DNA from: DATBMA01 sp036555105
Lineage (GTDB): Bacteria; Actinomycetota; Acidimicrobiia; Spongiisociales; ZC4RG35
DNA: 17,073 nt
Assembly (NCBI GenBank): GCA_036555105.1
Contig: DATBMA010000022.1
Span: 1-17,073, forward strand
Reading direction: 5' to 3'
Of the stretch, positions 14,954 through 17,073 are shown piece by piece. A model generated the notes under the pieces. It did not search any database, had not been told where the DNA came from, and saw only the letters and a list, made by a program, of their open reading frames with translations. The position numbers and the translations under genes were made by a program. How positions within the stretch are numbered: the stretch's first letter is position 1; every line of letters begins with the position of its first letter.

Positions 14954-15880
14954 ATGACCGACCCCAACGCCCCGCTCTACAGCCTTGTAGCGGGGGAGGG
15001 ATCGGGGGCGCTGCTCGGTGAGGCGGCCGGCGACGTAGCCGGGGGCGGTCACCCATCCGGGTACTCGTGCCAGACCCAGCAGGCCACGGTGGTGGCGTAC
15101 CACTTGCTGCGCAATGACGGCATCGACCGCGATCTGCTCGCCAACGAGATGGCAGAACTGGGGGGCAGCGCCGCCGAACCTACCGTCTATCGAGGGATGT
15201 CGCCGGGGTTCGCCGAGTGGTTGGAGGGGGCGCAAGTGGGGAACCCGGTTGCCACGGCCGACTCCTCGACCGAGCCTGCGATCCGGGCCGTGCCGGTTGG
15301 CGTGTGGTTTCGCCGCGACCCGGAGGGCCTGGTCGAGGCGGCGATGTCGGCCGCCCGCCTCACCCATATAGATGGAGAATCGGTGGTTACGGCGGCAGCG
15401 TTGGCGGCGGCGGTGGCCGGAGCATGCTTCGGCCAGTCAGGCAATGACCTGCGGCTGGCGGCCGCCGAGATCGCTGAGAAGGCCGCAGCCATGGTTTCGG
15501 AGGAACCGTATCGGTACGGCAACTCGGATCGACTGGCTGGGATACGCCAGCGCATCCTCACCGCACCGAACACGGAAGGCGGCTGGCAGCCGGCTCAGAC
15601 CTTGGCCATCGCGCTCGACCTGTCGGTTTCCGTTGCGGATGAGCCATATCGTCAGATCGAGGAGGCGGCCCGACGGGGAGGGAGTCTCCTCGGGGGGATG
15701 GTGGGGGCCATCGTCGGGGCCAGGTCGGGGCTGCGGCTGTGGCCCTGGGTCATCCCCAACGACATCTGGTTTGCCGAGATCGGTCGGCGCATGGTCAGCC
15801 GCAATCAGGAGACTCGTGACCTGCCGGTGCCCTACTCGGTGGAGGAACGGATCACTTCGGGTTTGGACCGGGACCTCTAG
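14954..15880 (+). CDS. ADP-ribosylglycohydrolase (DraG)-fold protein lacking metal ligands
   Basis: 308 residues, the usual length of the DraG/ARH family, whose members remove ADP-ribose from proteins using two metal ions. The fold pattern is clear: 'GALLGEAAGDVAGG' (18-31) matches the first helix, 'AIRAVPVGVWF' (109-119) matches M-R-x-x-P-x-G, 'ARLTH' (134-138) matches the S-x-L-T-H helix, and 'RGGSLLGGMVGAIVGAR' (241-257) matches the last signature. The metal ligands, however, are replaced: T-D-D-T reads 'SCQT' (38-41) and G-G-D-T-D-T reads 'GGSLLG' (242-247). The G-N-G before the Arg helix reads 'STE'. Hydrolase activity by the known mechanism is therefore unlikely. It may bind ADP-ribose-like ligands or have a scaffold role. 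The alignment was done by eye. Confidence 0.7.
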   Translation: MTDPNAPLYSLVAGEGSGALLGEAAGDVAGGGHPSGYSCQTQQATVVAYHLLRNDGIDRDLLANEMAELGGSAAEPTVYRGMSPGFAEWLEGAQVGNPVATADSSTEPAIRAVPVGVWFRRDPEGLVEAAMSAARLTHIDGESVVTAAALAAAVAGACFGQSGNDLRLAAAEIAEKAAAMVSEEPYRYGNSDRLAGIRQRILTAPNTEGGWQPAQTLAIALDLSVSVADEPYRQIEEAARRGGSLLGGMVGAIVGARSGLRLWPWVIPNDIWFAEIGRRMVSRNQETRDLPVPYSVEERITSGLDRDL

Positions 15881-15928
15881 ACGGTCGCACGGTCGCCCGC
15901 TCTCACGGTCTCACCGTCTCGCGGTCTC
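15881..15928. repeat. Six imperfect 8-base tandem repeats at a convergent junction
   Basis: From the base after the DraG-like stop, the units are ACGGTCGC, ACGGTCGC, CCGCTCTC, ACGGTCTC, ACCGTCTC and GCGGTCTC. The consensus is about ACGGTCTC. The array fills the 30-base gap and continues into the MFS gene, supplying its stop codon (15913-15911) and last codons. ACGGT-CTC-ACCGT (15905-15917) could also form a small hairpin. Confidence 0.75.
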
Positions 15929-17073
15929 GAGGCCCGGGACCTGAGTCCGCAGGCGCCTCAACATTGCCAGCCCGGCCAGGATGAAGGCCATCAGGCCAAG
16001 CATCGCCGCCGGCCGTCCCCACCCCAACCCGTCGACGATCAAGGCCCACGTGAGGGGCCCGAGGATGGTGGCGAACCTGCCGACGGTGGCATAGAGGCCG
16101 TAGAACTCTCCGATCCTCTCGGGCGGCGACAGCTGGACCATCAGCACACGATCGGAGGTCCAGGTGGCTCCAAGTGCCAGTCCTCCCAGCGGGCCAACGG
16201 CCCATGCCAGCCATGATGCGTCGATCGTGGCCGCGATGACGCCGACCCCGATGGCAATTGCCCAGCCCACGAGGGCGAAGCGAAGGGTCGGCAGCGAGCC
16301 GAGTCGGTGCACGAGTCGTCCTGCCACCAGACCTCCCAGGATGGCCCCGGTGATCGCCAGCGCCAGCAGCACGTTCACCTCCGACTCGGTCAGGTCGAGC
16401 TCGGACAGGGCGAAGATGGTGAGGAACCCTCCAATCAGAGTGTTGATCGCGTCTGAGTAGAGGAACCTCCCGCCGAGGAATGGGAGCACCCCGGGCACCT
16501 GGCTCGCCCTCCGCCAGGAGGCCACGAGACGCGGGAAGGCGTCCCGAAGGCGCGGTCCCCTGCCCTCTTCCGGGGTCCCCGATTCCTTGATCAAGAAGAA
16601 GCTGGGCAGCGCGAACAGCAGAAACCCGGCTGCCAATGCCCTGAAGGTCGCCGAGTCGTCGAGGCCAAGGACCTCTGTGGTCAAGAGGCCGAGGCCGAGC
16701 CCCACGAACGAACCCAGGTAGCCGACTGCCACTCCCAGCCCCGAGATCCGCCCGCGATTGGCCGGGGTGCTCACCGTCGGGAGCAGGGCGTCGTAGATCG
16801 AAGCCCCGAGGTGGAAGCCGACGAGGGCCACCCCCAGCAGCACCAGCGTCTGCTGAACGCCTCCACTCGCCAGGAAGGCCGTCGCCCCCAACGCCACGAT
16901 GGTGGTTATCCGGAGGCTTGGGATCCGGCGGGCGAGATGATCGGTCCGGGCTCCCACCAACGGTGCCAGAACCGCGATCAGGATCCCGGCGATGACCTCG
17001 GTCAGGGCCAGTTGCGAGTCGCGGGCTCCCTGCGAATGCAGCCACGCCGGCAGGTAGAGCCCGACCACGCCCA
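15911..17073 (-). CDS. MFS transporter, UMF1/Atg22-like, N-terminus cut by window
   Basis: About 387 residues are visible and the frame stays open to the last base, so the true start lies beyond 17073. GTG at 17068 is not convincing as a start, because the first transmembrane helix would be missing. Roughly eleven hydrophobic segments are seen, with the MFS loop 'GARTDHLARRIPSLR' (39-53 from that GTG) after the second helix and 'RLVHRLGSLPTLRF' in the second half. A long hydrophilic middle loop ('KESGTPEEGRGPRLRD') separates the two six-helix bundles. The 'LTESEVNVLLALAITGAILGG' and 'ERIGEFYGLYATVGRFATILGP' stretches recall the UMF1 subfamily related to yeast Atg22, an amino-acid exporter. 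The substrate is not predictable. The last codons are formed by the 8-base repeat array. Confidence 0.85.
   Translation of the reverse strand, partial: GVVGLYLPAWLHSQGARDSQLALTEVIAGILIAVLAPLVGARTDHLARRIPSLRITTIVALGATAFLASGGVQQTLVLLGVALVGFHLGASIYDALLPTVSTPANRGRISGLGVAVGYLGSFVGLGLGLLTTEVLGLDDSATFRALAAGFLLFALPSFFLIKESGTPEEGRGPRLRDAFPRLVASWRRASQVPGVLPFLGGRFLYSDAINTLIGGFLTIFALSELDLTESEVNVLLALAITGAILGGLVAGRLVHRLGSLPTLRFALVGWAIAIGVGVIAATIDASWLAWAVGPLGGLALGATWTSDRVLMVQLSPPERIGEFYGLYATVGRFATILGPLTWALIVDGLGWGRPAAMLGLMAFILAGLAMLRRLRTQVPGLETARR

Noticed and set aside
13896..15056. Minus-strand open frame of 386 codons over the lipid kinase and its surroundings
   Set aside because: It is an Arg/Gly/Pro-rich shadow of the lipid kinase in another frame; the kinase frame has all the family motifs.
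15903..17045. Second long minus-strand frame over the MFS gene
   Set aside because: It is very Arg/Gly/Pro-rich with no membrane helices, a shadow of the hydrophobic transporter frame.

Overview
The window looks like a chromosomal segment of a GC-rich actinomycete-type bacterium. Gene density is very high, GTG and TTG starts are used freely, and Shine-Dalgarno sequences are almost absent. Several genes instead have a TANNNT box 6-9 bases before the start codon, the layout of leaderless actinobacterial transcripts. Gene content (gatCAB, an alpha/beta-hydrolase/cyclase fusion, a VanW surface protein, a YfjP-like GTPase pair, a standalone RecB-type Fe-S nuclease) also fits Actinomycetota, perhaps Acidimicrobiia. 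That lineage is inferred from gene style, not from a marker gene.

Layout. 1-486 is the C-terminal end of a WD40-repeat protein cut by the window edge. It converges on a Thr-rich lipoprotein gene (696-1496, minus). From 1580 to 4772 runs gatC-gatA-gatB with ATGA overlaps, encoding the tRNA-dependent amidotransferase. An alpha/beta-hydrolase/adenylate cyclase fusion (4775-6127, minus) is divergent from pyruvate kinase (6221-7666), which is followed by a small Nfu-N-like protein (7705-8052). A VanW-domain, membrane-anchored surface protein (8059-9981, minus) is divergent from a RecB/Cas4-like Fe-S nuclease (10066-10836). Next come a coiled-coil protein with a PD-(D/E)XK-like core (10838-12052, minus) and, divergent from it, two overlapping P-loop GTPase genes (12142-12861 and 12854-14029). 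The right end holds a diacylglycerol-kinase-family lipid kinase (14000-14923, minus), a DraG/ADP-ribosylglycohydrolase-fold protein that has lost its metal ligands (14954-15880), and an MFS transporter running off the window (15911-17073, minus).

Working together. gatCAB is a clear housekeeping operon and pyk is core metabolism. The stretch 10066-14029 groups two different predicted nucleases with two GTPases and is the best candidate for a little-described functional module, possibly in DNA or genome maintenance; the link rests on proximity and a shared divergent promoter region only. Most of the window alternates between convergent gene ends (gaps of 1, 2 and 6 bases, or a 30-base overlap) and short divergent promoter regions (30-93 bases). 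I saw no rRNA, tRNA, CRISPR array, insertion sequence or phage gene.

Most notable points: the metal-site-less DraG homologue, the overlapping divergent -10 boxes at 14933-14942, the recurring leaderless promoter layout, an 8-base tandem repeat at 15881-15928 that contains a stop codon, and the nuclease/GTPase cluster.
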